NCBI GenBank assembly: GCA_018266215.1
Contig: JAFEAV010000029.1
Location: forward strand, 1-64,000
From: Cyanobacteria bacterium SZAS LIN-3
GTDB taxonomy: Bacteria > Cyanobacteriota > Vampirovibrionia > Obscuribacterales > Obscuribacteraceae
Length of the DNA: 64,000 nucleotides
Direction of reading: 5' to 3'
Shown here: one piece after another, positions 33,577 through 41,767 of the stretch
Layout of the letters: each line of letters starts with the position of its first letter
Numbering within the stretch: position 1 is the stretch's first letter
Made by a program: the position numbers and the translations under genes
The notes under the pieces: generated by a model
The model's database searches: none
What the model saw: only the letters and a program-made list of their open reading frames with translations
What the model was told of the DNA's origin: nothing

Positions 33577-34899
33577 ATGTCTTCACTTAAGAGCAAGAAG
33601 GTTGCCCTCTGGGCAATCGCTGGTATTGCTGTAGTGAGCTTGATATGGTTGTTTACCCACCTGCCGGTCACGGGCAGTGTGGACGTCCACTGGCCGACGA
33701 AGTCGCAGACTCACACTCTGCTGCTCCGTCCTGCAGGCTCGAGCGAAAGCACGAGGCTGATCGATTACGCCCCGGACCAGACGACCATCACTGGAATGCG
33801 CATTGAATATCGCGACGGTCGCACCGCCCTGGTTTCGTATCAGGGAGGCAGGCCGACGGTAATGCAGGAGTATTTCCCCGATCCAACCGCCACCGGCCAG
33901 GCTGATGATACAGCCAAGCTGGCCACATCCCTGAAGAAGCTGAGCGACGGCCTGTCCGCCCGCCAGCTGAGCTCGAAGATCGAGTTCAAAAAGGATGGTT
34001 GGACGATCAAGACAATCACTACTTATTCCATGGACGGCAATTACGCCTCCGTGGCCGTGCGTGACGCTGCCGACGATTTCGTCCTGACCGTCTATGGTGC
34101 CAACGGTGCAACCGGTGTCGCCAGTGTCGCGGTCTACGACGGCAAGAGCGGCGCCCTCAAGTCCCGCCAGGACTTCAACCCCGACGGCACTGTTGCCGCC
34201 TCGTTTACCGCCACCAATGCCTGGGGTGGCGCCAAGCAGGTCTATTTCGATTCGATTGGCAACAAGTCGCGCGAAATCCTGTACAACAGCCGCTACGATG
34301 TGGCGATCAAGGAGTACGCTCCGGACGGCAAGACGCTCGTCAAGACGACTGACTACGGTTACTCCGGCGTCACCGTCACCGAGTACGACAGCACCGGCAC
34401 AAAGGCTGTGATCGAGCGTAACTTCAACGACGACAGCTCGCGCATCAGCGTGCGCTATTTCGACTCCCGCGGCACGGCTACCATGAAGCAGATCTGGGTC
34501 AAGCTGGACTCTGCCACCATGCCCGCCGACCGCGTCGAAGTCGTCAATGACGGCTACGTCATCCAGGAGGTCTACGAGTACCACACCGATGGTTCTTCGA
34601 CCAAGGTCGACGTCACCTTCTATCCCGGTGGTAAGGTGGTCCGTGAATACGAGACCCGCCCCACCACCGACTATCGTCCGAGCAAGGACCAGTTCTTCCG
34701 TGAAGACGGCAGTCTGGACCACACGAACGATTGCCCGGCCGGAACGTGGACCTGCAACACGACCACTATGCCTCCGGGCCCCAATGTCATCCGTCCCAGA
34801 GTACCGGTCGGCTACTACAAGGTTGTCCCCTTGCTGCCGCTGCCCTCTCTGGAAAAGCCCCAGGTGCCGACCATGAAGGTCAGCCTGGACCTGCGCTGA
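33577..34899 (+). CDS. Membrane-anchored protein with YD/MORN-like beta repeats
   Basis: Protein of 440 residues. A single N-terminal transmembrane helix at about 10-28 (ALWAIAGIAVVSLIWLFTHL) acts as anchor or uncleaved signal. The remainder is a series of short beta-hairpin repeats with the pattern Y-x-x-D/P-G-x6-Y, for example IEYRDGRTALVSY, EYAPDGKTLVKTTDY, EYDSTGTKAVIE, RYFDSRGTATMK and TFYPGGKVVREYE. These resemble MORN or YD/RHS-type repeats without the catalytic RHS core. The C-terminus is Pro-rich. The same kind of repeats form the C-terminal part of the CoaE fusion at 53177-55027. Probably faces the periplasm; function unknown. A strong terminator follows. Confidence 0.72.
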   Translation: MSSLKSKKVALWAIAGIAVVSLIWLFTHLPVTGSVDVHWPTKSQTHTLLLRPAGSSESTRLIDYAPDQTTITGMRIEYRDGRTALVSYQGGRPTVMQEYFPDPTATGQADDTAKLATSLKKLSDGLSARQLSSKIEFKKDGWTIKTITTYSMDGNYASVAVRDAADDFVLTVYGANGATGVASVAVYDGKSGALKSRQDFNPDGTVAASFTATNAWGGAKQVYFDSIGNKSREILYNSRYDVAIKEYAPDGKTLVKTTDYGYSGVTVTEYDSTGTKAVIERNFNDDSSRISVRYFDSRGTATMKQIWVKLDSATMPADRVEVVNDGYVIQEVYEYHTDGSSTKVDVTFYPGGKVVREYETRPTTDYRPSKDQFFREDGSLDHTNDCPAGTWTCNTTTMPPGPNVIRPRVPVGYYKVVPLLPLPSLEKPQVPTMKVSLDLR

Positions 34900-34929
34900 T
34901 ATCCACAAGAATTCGGCGTAGTGCTTTTG

Positions 34930-34970
34930 AAGTGATCATCGAGGGTAAACCCTTCGGTGATCACTTTTTT
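34930..34970 (+). terminator. Rho-independent terminator
   Basis: AAGTGATCA and TGATCACTT arms with an inner CGAGGG/CCCTTCG stem, ending in TTTTTT. It lies 31 bases after the repeat-protein stop. Confidence 0.9.
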
Positions 34971-35167
34971 GGATTTTTATACTATGTAGGGTAGTAGAAG
35001 AGTTGAAGTTTCCCCGCCTCGATTGGTCACCGGAGCGGTAGACTGTGGTTATAGCCCTGTCTGGGAATTGATCATGACCAAGGTCCTACTAATTCGAGCA
35101 CCCAAGTGGTTGTCCGACAATCCTGGGCTCTATGGGTGGGTCATCAGGCCGCTTTCTTTCTGTGCAC

Positions 35168-35211
35168 TGTACCGCCCGGTTATTGTTTTGTACGGAGGTT
35201 CGCTGTACAAT
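35168..35211 (+). promoter_or_regulatory. Toxin-antitoxin promoter with TGTAC operator repeats
   Basis: Candidate -35 TTGTTT (35183-35188) and -10 TACAAT (35206-35211) with 17-base spacing. TTGTAC (35188-35193) and GTACAA (35205-35210) form an inverted repeat covering the promoter, and a further TGTAC is at 35168. The arrangement fits autorepression by the ribbon-helix-helix antitoxin. Confidence 0.5.
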
Positions 35212-35229
35212 TAGACAGAGGGTATAGTC

Positions 35230-35511
35230 ATGGCCATAAAAGATAAAAAAGAACAACGCATAGACGCCAGGCTGACGGCGGAAGCGAAGCAGCAAATCGA
35301 CCAGGCGGCAGCTTTGCAGGGTCGTTCCACCTCCGATTTCATTGTTCAGGCAGCTCTTAAGGAAGCCTCTCTGGTAATCGAGCAACAAAGAATAATTCGT
35401 CTAACTATTGAAGAAAGCTTGGTTCTGGCCGACCTGATGAGCAGCGAGCCCAAGGTGAACGAAGCTTCTGTTGCCGCTATGCGCCGTCACAGAGAGATCA
35501 TAGGCGGCTAA
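35230..35511 (+). CDS. Ribbon-helix-helix antitoxin (DUF1778/TacA type)
   Basis: Protein of 93 residues. The N-terminal half is a ribbon-helix-helix DNA-binding domain (QRIDARLTAEAKQQIDQAAALQGRSTSDFIVQAAL), the C-terminal half a flexible toxin-binding arm (LTIEESLVLADLMSSEPKVNEASVAAMRRH), matching the DUF1778 family that neutralises GNAT toxins. Start has AGAGGG upstream. The toxin gene starts two bases after its stop. Expected to repress its own promoter at the TGTAC repeats just upstream. Confidence 0.92.
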   Translation: MAIKDKKEQRIDARLTAEAKQQIDQAAALQGRSTSDFIVQAALKEASLVIEQQRIIRLTIEESLVLADLMSSEPKVNEASVAAMRRHREIIGG

Positions 35512-35512
35512 A

Positions 35513-36097
35513 GTGCATCAAACGCCAAAGCTGTCTCTGCTGATAGAGTCGTGGACAGTAGAGCATGACGCTTCGCAGTTCACATCCAATCTGGCAAGCA
35601 TAAAGAAATACATTCAAGAACAAGCTCATAGGGATGTCTCAAGCTATACATCCTCTGTTTTTGTCCTGACGGAACCTGGTGATAAGGTGATTAGGGGTTA
35701 TTACTCACTCTCTAGCCTCAGTATCGTATTCAATGAACTGCCCGAGAAAGTCCAGAGAAAATTGCCTAGATATCCAGAATGCAGCGGAATATTGCTCGGT
35801 CGCCTCGGCGTCGATAGGGACTATAGTCAAAAACTACGAGAGGAAACTGGGTCCAGGCCTCGTCTTGGAGCACTGCTTTTGGCTGATGCACAAATTCGGT
35901 GCCTGAAGACAGTGAGAGATATAGGCAGTGCCCTTCTTGTAATTGACGCGGAAATGCCCAGTGACGAAGAACAAAAGAATGGCGCTCGCGATCCGCTCCC
36001 TTTCTACGCGAAATATGGATTCACGCCACTGGCCGCTCATCCGCGCAGAGTAATCAAAACGATGCGCGCTATCGCTGAAGAATTTAAGTCGATTTAA
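35513..36097 (+). CDS. GNAT-type toxin (TacT-like acetyltransferase)
   Basis: Protein of 194 residues with a GTG start and AGGCGG inside the antitoxin gene. TacT-family toxins acetylate the amino group of charged tRNAs and stop translation. Seen here: the beta4 segment GILLGRLGVDRDYSQKL, the helix LGALLLADAQIRC and the catalytic-tyrosine region PLPFYAKYGFTPL. Compared with the family, where the pyrophosphate loop runs directly from GVDxxxQGxGLGxxLL, this protein has about seven extra residues (REETGSRP) and lacks the usual glycine pair, so acetyl-CoA binding may be altered. It is also longer than the usual 160-175. Context (adjacent RHH gene) makes the assignment firm. Confidence 0.88.
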   Translation: MHQTPKLSLLIESWTVEHDASQFTSNLASIKKYIQEQAHRDVSSYTSSVFVLTEPGDKVIRGYYSLSSLSIVFNELPEKVQRKLPRYPECSGILLGRLGVDRDYSQKLREETGSRPRLGALLLADAQIRCLKTVRDIGSALLVIDAEMPSDEEQKNGARDPLPFYAKYGFTPLAAHPRRVIKTMRAIAEEFKSI

Positions 36098-36176
36098 ATC
36101 GTGTCCATTTCATAAGACACTTTCAATTTCGCCTCTCTCTAATGCGCTAAGATAGGCCGCGGCAGAGGCGAAAGTA

Positions 36177-37352
36177 TTGACCGATAACGGTGAAGTAAAA
36201 GAAGCGCGGAGATTGTGGTGGCCGGAACTTGACGGCCTGCGCAGTCTGGCATTTATTCTCGTTTATTACCATCACACCGTCGGCCTTTTCTGGAGAGACA
36301 ATCCGGGCACATCATCGCTCTACAATTTTCTCTATCACGCCGATCGCCGTCTGCACAATTGGGGCTGGGTCGGTGTTGACCTTTTCTTTGTCCTGAGCGC
36401 TTTTCTCATCACTTCACTTCTTTTGCAGGAGCGTGAGCGATCGGCTGAAAAAACTATCTCTCTCAAGAAATTTCTGGCGCGCCGCATCTGGCGCATCTGG
36501 CCCCTCTATTTCTTCTATTTATTGCTGGTGGCGGTGCTTTCGATCTTTTTGCCGGCTGCCTATACCGGCGCAAATTTGACTGATCCGAAAGCTATCACGC
36601 AGCTTTTTTGCTTCGCCGCCTTTATCGGAAACTTCGCGGTAATCGCCCAGGGAGTGGTTCTTCATCTGCTCAATCCCATGTGGAGTCTGTGTATAGAAGA
36701 GCAGTTTTATATAGTCTGGGGCGCCAGTATGAAACTGATCAAGAAAGATATTTTGCTCCTGGCCATACTGGTAGCCGCCGGGATAGCCGCTCCTGCACTT
36801 CGTTACTATCTCTGGCAACATGATTCAAAGAATTATCTGGCATATTATCTCAACAGCCTGACCCATTGTGATGCCATTGTATGTGGTGGCATCGCCGCCT
36901 TTGTCTGGAGGACGTATGCGGAAAAATTGAAATGTTCGCCGCTTTTGCAAGGTGTCTGCGCCGCTGCCACGGCCCTTTTCCTGCTGCCCCTCACTTTCGT
37001 TCCCTACATTGAAGAAAGCGATGTGTCGATAGTCTGGACCATGTCCTCTATCGCCGTCGGCTTTGTTGGCCTGCTTCTGACTACGATGAGTAATAAATTG
37101 GTGCGGTCATTTTTTGCCCTGCCCTTTCTCACTCATGTAGGTCGGCTAACCTATGGCCTGTACATTTTTCACTTTCTGGTAATTTATAGCCTGGTCTTCG
37201 TCAGCCGCAGTCAATTGCACATAACTTCCCAGACCACCTACATATTGATCAGCTGGCCCCTGGGGCTGGCCCTGACCTATTGCCTGGCCCGACTTTCCTG
37301 GCGCTTGATTGAGGCCCCCTGCCTGGCTATTAAGGAGCGCTACAAGGCTTAG
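36177..37352 (+). CDS. Acyltransferase family 3 membrane protein (OafA/YrhL type)
   Basis: Integral membrane acyltransferase of 391 residues. The N-terminus has the family signature WWPELDGLRSLAFILVYYHH, including the conserved R/H pair, then about ten membrane helices; GWVGVDLFFVLSAFLITSLLL and NPMWSLCIEEQFYIVWG are further family landmarks. These enzymes transfer acetyl or other acyl groups to sugars of lipopolysaccharide, exopolysaccharide or peptidoglycan. The only sensible start is TTG at 36177, nine bases after AGAGG. A perfect GGGCCGCGCGGCCC palindrome at 37367-37380 follows the stop. Acceptor unknown. Confidence 0.9.
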   Translation: MTDNGEVKEARRLWWPELDGLRSLAFILVYYHHTVGLFWRDNPGTSSLYNFLYHADRRLHNWGWVGVDLFFVLSAFLITSLLLQERERSAEKTISLKKFLARRIWRIWPLYFFYLLLVAVLSIFLPAAYTGANLTDPKAITQLFCFAAFIGNFAVIAQGVVLHLLNPMWSLCIEEQFYIVWGASMKLIKKDILLLAILVAAGIAAPALRYYLWQHDSKNYLAYYLNSLTHCDAIVCGGIAAFVWRTYAEKLKCSPLLQGVCAAATALFLLPLTFVPYIEESDVSIVWTMSSIAVGFVGLLLTTMSNKLVRSFFALPFLTHVGRLTYGLYIFHFLVIYSLVFVSRSQLHITSQTTYILISWPLGLALTYCLARLSWRLIEAPCLAIKERYKA

Positions 37353-37635
37353 AAGGTCTCTGGAACGGGCCGCGCGGCCCATTGTGGGCTATGGATGACA
37401 TTAATTGTGCTTGACATGAGTGGCCGGCGGTATTAAATTGGTTCCTGAGGCACTTAGCCTCGTTTTGTCCACCTTACTACGCTCGCATTTCAAGCATTTT
37501 GCTTGGTTGTCGTTTATTTGGGCACAATATAGTCGGAAGACTTATTGCCTCAAATCATCACAGCTGGCGGGGCACCCCACTTTACTAGCCGTGCAGACGC
37601 CCATTGGGCGCCGGCATTCCTTCGAGGAACGCGTT

Positions 37636-38859
37636 ATGGACCCTATTAACAAACATCGGGACAAGAGCAACCGACTGGGTGAGCTCTTTGCCGAGACGGG
37701 TATCATCGACCACTCTGCCATCGCCGAGGGTCTTTCCATCGCCCGGCGCACACAGTTCCCTATCGGACGGGTGCTGGTGATGACCGGTTGGATTGACGAC
37801 CATGACATCAATTGCGGAGTGGAAGTCCAGGCCCTGCTCCGGGCCGGCACTATCGACAAGGCCCTGGCCAAGGATCTGCTGCGCTTTTCCCACCTCAATA
37901 AAGTAGACATAAATGAAGCCTTTCGTCTCAATGGTTTGAGCAGAAACGGCGACAATCCCACCAGCCGCCTGGGCAAATTGATGCTCGCCGCCGGTGTGGC
38001 CGATGCCCCGCGCCTGGTGCAGGCCAATCGTGAAGCTCAACGCCATCAGTGCACCCTGGGCAGCGCCATGATCATGCTGCGCATGATTACGCCAAAGACT
38101 CTGGAAGGTGCTCTCAATCTGCAGATCATGATGCGTGATCGCAAAATTGATTTCCCCTCGGCCATTGCCTTCCTCAAAGAAATGCATGACCGCAATGTCA
38201 GCCTGCGCGAAGTCATCGACGACAACAGCGACCACGGCATGCTCCTGCGTCTCTCTAAGGGACAGCCTCGTCTGGGCGAGTTTCTTGTCGCCGCCGAGCT
38301 GGTCAATCCCCAGATTGTCCTTTCCGCCTGCGAAATAGGCAACGAAGAAGACAACAGCATCGGCCGTGTAATGCTCTCCCAGGGCCACATCACCGAGCGT
38401 CAGCTGGAAGCGGCGCTGCAATTGCAGGAGATGATCCTCAATCGCAAGATTACTTATCGCCGGGCCGTCAAATTGATCAAACTGGTCGACCGGGTCAATG
38501 CCCCGCTGGATCAGATTATCAACGAATCCAAAACCCTCGACATGGTCTTCAAGTTGCTCAAAGCCGCCGGTCTCGTTTCAGAAAAAGTGACCAGAGAAGT
38601 GGCCTGCCAGATCATTGATTTTGAAGATACTGTGGCCGAAGCCATGCTCGCCAAAGGCTTCATCCATCCGGATCACTTCCGCATCGGTCTGGTTTGCCTG
38701 GAGAAAATCCACAGAAGCGAATTGACTGAAGCCAAGGCTGCCTTTGTCGTCAACTATTGCGCCAGACATCCCGGCCGCGAGCTGGAAATGTTCAGCCGCG
38801 TCAATTGGGTTGAGCTCAAGCGCATCGACATCCAGTCGGATTTGCTCTCGACTATCTAA
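37636..38859 (+). CDS. Four-repeat protein sharing a module with a kinase tail
   Basis: Protein of 407 residues, started at the ATG seven bases after GAGGAA; the open frame reaches further upstream but that part is intergenic in character. It consists of four tandem helical modules of about 90-105 residues, each beginning like RLGELFAETGIIDHSAIAEGL, RLGKLMLAAGVADAPRLVQA, RLGEFLVAAELVNPQIVLSA and VFKLLKAAGLVSEKVTREVA, and each with a second half of the form LGxxLxxxGxIxxxxLExALxLQxMI. The halves resemble the N-terminal domain of type II secretion ATPases (GspE/PilB). The same module ends the kinase at 44786-46783. Soluble, no catalytic residues seen; probably a binding or signalling scaffold. 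Confidence 0.7.
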   Translation: MDPINKHRDKSNRLGELFAETGIIDHSAIAEGLSIARRTQFPIGRVLVMTGWIDDHDINCGVEVQALLRAGTIDKALAKDLLRFSHLNKVDINEAFRLNGLSRNGDNPTSRLGKLMLAAGVADAPRLVQANREAQRHQCTLGSAMIMLRMITPKTLEGALNLQIMMRDRKIDFPSAIAFLKEMHDRNVSLREVIDDNSDHGMLLRLSKGQPRLGEFLVAAELVNPQIVLSACEIGNEEDNSIGRVMLSQGHITERQLEAALQLQEMILNRKITYRRAVKLIKLVDRVNAPLDQIINESKTLDMVFKLLKAAGLVSEKVTREVACQIIDFEDTVAEAMLAKGFIHPDHFRIGLVCLEKIHRSELTEAKAAFVVNYCARHPGRELEMFSRVNWVELKRIDIQSDLLSTI

Positions 38860-38862
38860 ACG

Positions 38863-39831
38863 TCAAGCCGGTACGCCATCAAATGTGATACCACTTCGGA
38901 CGAGCAATTGCTTGACCGCGTTGTAGTGCACTTCCCAGACGTCGGGGCCGTAGCCGCCGGCGAAGACCATGGCCAGTGGGATCTTGCGGTCGGCAAAGGT
39001 GTCGATGATAAATTCGTCGCGCTCTTTCAGCACCGCCAGTGGTAGCCTGAGATAACGCGTGCCGGGCAGGATGTCTTTTTCGTAGGCGTCACTGCCGGCG
39101 ACGAAGATGACGAGATCCGGCGTAAATGCGCCCAGGGCTTGCTTCAAGGCGGCCCTGGTGCGGCTCAGATACTGGTCTTTTTCGCTCTCTAAAATACCCA
39201 CGTCAAGACTGCTTTTTTGTTTCTCATCGGGCCAGCCTTCCTGCGAATGCACCGACAGGGTGAAGACCTCGGCATCGTCTGCAAAGGTCACGGCAGTGCC
39301 GTCTCCCTGGTGAAAATCGACGTCGACAATCATCACTTTTCCGACCAGATTTTCCTGTCTCAGGCAGCGTATGGCGATAGCAATGTCATTGATCACACAA
39401 AAGCCATGCCCTCTGTCCGGAAAGGCGTGGTGGTAACCGCCACCAAGATTGGCTGCCAGACCGTGTTTTACCGCCAGGCGCGCGGCCAGCAAAGTACCGC
39501 CGGCCTTGAGCAAAAAATCGTCAATCATCTGGGTAATTGGTTTGGTGGCGCCGGCTTTTTTCAGGTCGTTTTCTTTCAGTTCAAAAACCGCCAGCCAGGT
39601 GGCGACATCGCCCAGGCTCTGCAGATATTTCTCACTGTGGACTGTGCGTACCTGCCCCATTGTCAGTGGCTCGGGCGTCAAATAATGGAGCTTGCGACCC
39701 AGGTCCTGTCCCAGCTTTGCCAGCACAAGCTGACCACGGTCCAGGGCAAAAGGTTTGTCAAGACCATAGGCCGGGAGATCGGTGTTGTACGCCGGTGAAA
39801 AAACGAGATTGGTATTGCTGCTGCTTTCCAT
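38863..39831 (-). CDS. Histone-deacetylase-fold amidohydrolase (AcuC/APAH family)
   Basis: Zinc hydrolase of 322 residues. The arginase/deacetylase fold is shown by GGGYHHAFPDRGHGFCVINDIAIA (tandem catalytic histidines), the zinc ligands in MIVDVDFHQGDGT (D and H) and the third ligand in VAGSDAYEKD, plus the C-terminal GGYG motif. Members remove acetyl groups from lysines (AcuC acts on acetyl-CoA synthetase) or from polyamines. The catalytic tyrosine expected in the C-terminal glycine loop is less clear: the protein has VFAGGYGP, which can supply it. Cytosolic. It is convergent with the four-repeat gene with a three-base gap. Confidence 0.9.
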   Translation of the reverse strand: MESSSNTNLVFSPAYNTDLPAYGLDKPFALDRGQLVLAKLGQDLGRKLHYLTPEPLTMGQVRTVHSEKYLQSLGDVATWLAVFELKENDLKKAGATKPITQMIDDFLLKAGGTLLAARLAVKHGLAANLGGGYHHAFPDRGHGFCVINDIAIAIRCLRQENLVGKVMIVDVDFHQGDGTAVTFADDAEVFTLSVHSQEGWPDEKQKSSLDVGILESEKDQYLSRTRAALKQALGAFTPDLVIFVAGSDAYEKDILPGTRYLRLPLAVLKERDEFIIDTFADRKIPLAMVFAGGYGPDVWEVHYNAVKQLLVRSGITFDGVPA

Positions 39832-40251
39832 TGGGCCAGTATAACAAGGGCCGATGCAAGTAGTGGTGAGGCTTTGCGGTCTTTGAAGTTAAAGCGATAT
39901 CGCTTCAGTTTCCGACCTTTGATGTCAAGCTGAACTAACCGCGCCATGCGTTTTTGTCCGGGCTCCACTTCTCTGTCCTGCCCCGACGCTCAATGCTTTT
40001 GATTCTGATAACCAAATAAGCACTGAGACGTTGAATAGAATTCAAGACCATTCTAGGCTGCTGATATATCTTCCTTATCTACTTAGCTTTAAGACCCCGT
40101 CTAAGACTCAAACCTTCCCCTCACTACTCTCTTTAGAGTTTTAACGCGTTCCTCGGAACACGCGATTACCAACATGTGCGCAGTTTCCCGCGACAGTCAG
40201 GCGTTTGCCCTGCTGCCGCCTATCGATGCGCACCTGGCTAAGGAAACCAAG
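39832..40251. other. Intergenic region, divergent
   Basis: About 420 bases between the deacetylase-fold gene and the CNNM-type gene. Contains the palindromic element at 39892-39905 and a small ACTCT-cttt-AGAGT hairpin near 40125. No gene seen. Confidence 0.5.
39892..39905. repeat. Palindromic repeat AAGCGATATCGCTT, copy 1
   Basis: Perfect 14-base palindrome, 61 bases upstream of the deacetylase-fold start. An identical copy is at 59682-59695, and the match continues into the flanks (AGTT before, AGTTT after, in one orientation). It resembles the cyanobacterial HIP1 octamer GCGATCGC with TA inserted at the centre. Confidence 0.55.
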
Positions 40252-41712
40252 ATGGCTACTCACTCAGAAGTCCTCCTGATAGGACTGCTTTTGGTATTTA
40301 TCGTCCTCAACGGACTCTTTGTCGCCGCTGAATACTCGCTCATCCGCCTGCGCCGCAGCCGGGTGGCCGAGATGATTCAGCTCAAGATTATGGGTGCCAG
40401 AACCATCGCTTCTCTGCAAGAGACGATGGATCGGTCGGTTGCCGGTGCTCAGCTGGGCATCACAATCTCCGGTCTGGCAGTCGGCGGCGTCGGGCAGGAG
40501 CCCATACGCGCGGTATTGCAATCGCTGGTGGACATGATCGGTAATCACTGGTCGTGGTTCGCCAACTGGCATGTACCGTCGTTTGTGGGCATTTTCTTCA
40601 GTTTCCTGATTCTGACGATGCTGCATGTCATCATCGGCGAACAGGTACCGAAGCTGCTCTCGCTGCGCAATCCTGAAAAAGTCGCCCTGCGACTGGCGAT
40701 GCCTTTCTTTATCTTTTGCCGCTCAACCGCGCCCCTGCTGACCGTCATCAACGGCATCACTTCGGTGGTCCTGCGTCTGCTGCGCATCCAGCGTCCCGGT
40801 AACGGGCAGGATACGCCGCCCTCGGTCGAGGAGTTGCAGATCCTCATCGAGGAGAGTCGCAAAGCCGGTCAACTGGCCGCTGATGAGACCAACATCCTCT
40901 CGCGGGTGCTGGAGCTGCGCGGTCTGCGCGTGCGTGACGTGATGATGCCGCTCACCCTGGTGGACGGAATCAGCGAAGACATGCCCCTGGTCGATGCCCT
41001 GGAAATCATTTCGCAGACCCGTCACAGTCGTCTGCCTATCTTCCGCGGTGGTCGTCAGTCGGTTGTCGGTATTCTCAACTCGCGGGAATTGCTCGACCTC
41101 TTCAAGCGCAAGCTGCGCACCGAGCTCAAGATCAGTCGGTCGGTTCACCCGGACATCACCGGCAAGGAGCCAATCGGCAAGCTCTCCGCTTTCATCCGCA
41201 AGCCGTACTTCGTGTCTGAAAACATGTCGGCGAGCGACTTGCTGGTGGAGTTCGGTAAGCGCCGCTTGCAGCTGGCCATCGTCATGGACGAGGAGCGCCC
41301 CACCGAAGTCGTCGGTCTCATCACCCAGGAAGATCTGCTTGAGCAGCTCGTTGGCGAAATCGTCGATGAGTGGGACAAGCCCATCGCCGGTGTGGAAGTT
41401 CTCGACGGCGTCAATTGCTATCGCATCGATGGCGAGCTGACTCTCTATGAGCTGCGCAAGGTGCTGGATGTGCGTCTGACCACCGAGTCGGATGACTTCA
41501 CAGTCGCCGCCGCCGTTCGCGAGAATCTCGCCCTCAAGCCCGGCCGCGCTGCCGGAGCTGAGCCTGCGGTGGGCGACTTCGTCGACCTGCTCGATTTCCG
41601 TTTCACCGTTCAAGCCGTCAAGGATGGTCTCATCACCAGAGTTGACGTCTGTCCCGTGCCGCCGTCCACTTCCGCCACAGGCGAAGAAGCAGGAGAGAGG
41701 CCAGACAAATAA
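40252..41712 (+). CDS. CNNM/CorC-type membrane protein with CBS pair
   Basis: Protein of 486 residues; the start is the ATG after AAGGAAACC, not the ATG 26 codons earlier, which has no ribosome site. Order: DUF21 membrane domain with about four helices to residue 180 (LLLVFIVLNGLFVAAEYSLIRLRRSR, AGAQLGITISGLAVGGVGQEP), two CBS domains (VRDVMMPLTLVDGIS; RRLQLAIVMDEERPTEVVGLITQEDLLEQLVGEI), and the C-terminal CorC/HlyC domain (CYRIDGELTLYELRKVLD). Family members export or sense magnesium or cobalt; the older name hemolysin C is misleading. First gene of a run of three with hairpins at each stop codon. Confidence 0.92.
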   Translation: MATHSEVLLIGLLLVFIVLNGLFVAAEYSLIRLRRSRVAEMIQLKIMGARTIASLQETMDRSVAGAQLGITISGLAVGGVGQEPIRAVLQSLVDMIGNHWSWFANWHVPSFVGIFFSFLILTMLHVIIGEQVPKLLSLRNPEKVALRLAMPFFIFCRSTAPLLTVINGITSVVLRLLRIQRPGNGQDTPPSVEELQILIEESRKAGQLAADETNILSRVLELRGLRVRDVMMPLTLVDGISEDMPLVDALEIISQTRHSRLPIFRGGRQSVVGILNSRELLDLFKRKLRTELKISRSVHPDITGKEPIGKLSAFIRKPYFVSENMSASDLLVEFGKRRLQLAIVMDEERPTEVVGLITQEDLLEQLVGEIVDEWDKPIAGVEVLDGVNCYRIDGELTLYELRKVLDVRLTTESDDFTVAAAVRENLALKPGRAAGAEPAVGDFVDLLDFRFTVQAVKDGLITRVDVCPVPPSTSATGEEAGERPDK

Positions 41713-41727
41713 GCCGCACAAGCGGCT
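41712..41727 (+). other. Hairpin at the CNNM-type stop codon
   Basis: AGCCGC-ACAA-GCGGCT begins on the last base of the stop codon and is followed by CACCTCTTTC. Too few T residues for an efficient terminator; may protect the upstream mRNA end. Confidence 0.4.
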
Positions 41728-41767
41728 CACCTCTTTCTTCCACTCAAACCTTCCGATAGGAGGACCT

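Noticed and set aside
35023..35214. 63-codon plus-strand frame upstream of the toxin-antitoxin pair
   Set aside because: It covers the promoter and operator repeats of the pair and has no protein-like pattern.
37420..37635. Upstream extension of the four-repeat protein
   Set aside because: The extra 72 codons are unlike the repeats, begin at a non-ATG codon and lack a ribosome site, whereas the ATG at 37636 has GAGGAA at seven bases.
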